Positions 32,281-32,341 of a stretch of DNA of 32,341 nt are shown here, piece by piece. Both the position numbers and the translations under genes were made by a program. Position 1 is the stretch's first letter; each line of letters starts with the position of its first letter. The notes under the pieces were generated by a model. That model had not been told where the DNA came from and ran no database searches. It saw only the letters and a list, made by a program, of their open reading frames with translations. This stretch comes from Neisseria sp. (GTDB taxonomy: Bacteria > Pseudomonadota > Gammaproteobacteria > Burkholderiales > Neisseriaceae). Location of the stretch: positions 1 to 32,341 of the forward strand of contig JAUMYW010000013.1 in assembly GCA_030528455.1 (NCBI GenBank). The letters run 5' to 3'.

Positions 32281-32341
32281 ATGGCAAAGGAAAAGTTTGA
32301 ACGTAGCAAACCGCACGTAAACGTTGGCACCATCGGTCACG
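32281..32341 (+). CDS. tuf: Elongation factor Tu, N-terminal fragment (cut by window end)
   Basis: The first 20 codons read [20 protein letters not shown], the universal EF-Tu start running into the first GTP-binding motif. EF-Tu delivers aminoacyl-tRNA to the ribosome. AGGAAA lies 8 bases upstream. The tRNA-Tyr/Gly/Thr-tuf order parallels E. coli thrU-tyrU-glyT-thrT-tufB, without the first tRNA-Thr. Confidence 0.97.

Overview
The window comes from a chromosome of the family Neisseriaceae, genus Neisseria or a close relative. The evidence is dozens of copies of the DNA uptake sequence core GCCGTCTG, most of them paired as inverted repeats that serve as terminators. Protein resemblance to meningococcal ValS, GlmU, DnaA and RnpA is also close, as recalled rather than searched. 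The commonest 12-mer is not the textbook ATGCCGTCTGAA but ATGCCGTCTGCA: about 21 exact copies by hand count. AGGCCGTCTGAA has about 10 copies and ATGCCGTCTGAA about 4. This looks like a DUS dialect I do not recognise. Because it ends in the palindrome TGCA, two inverted copies can share four bases.

The region is origin-proximal. rpmH, rnpA, yidD and yidC run leftward, and dnaA and dnaN run rightward, from a 274-bp gap that holds two DnaA boxes and divergent promoters. Genes to the left are mostly on the minus strand (16 of 25); all genes to the right except prfB are on the plus strand. This fits bidirectional replication from near 20.65 kb.

Left arm (1-20531): valS (start only), map, trpC, a DUF2750 gene with darP, pmbA, a small lipoprotein with glmU, a HAD phosphatase, thiB (without thiP or thiQ), parA (without parB), recQ (one HRDC domain), an adhesin-E-like lipoprotein, rnpB, gpmA, a Mn-type sodA, a YczE-like membrane protein with gyrB, an elaB/yqjD-yqjE-yqjK operon, and the yidC cluster. 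Both subunits of RNase P (rnpA and rnpB) are present.

Right arm (20806-32341): dnaA, dnaN, an ankyrin lipoprotein, an M48 membrane protease, prfB (minus, without the usual frameshift site), an NhaC-type antiporter, a BenE-type transporter, a DUF1963 gene, rsmD, a YfhL-type ferredoxin, and a tRNA-Tyr/Gly/Thr-tuf operon that is cut by the window end. recF is missing next to dnaN, and gyrB lies on the other side of the origin.

Most of the window is housekeeping. I saw no insertion sequence, prophage, CRISPR array or defence system. The most interesting material is non-coding: the DUS dialect, its overlapping palindromes, its fusion to stop codons, and an apparent change of dialect across the origin.
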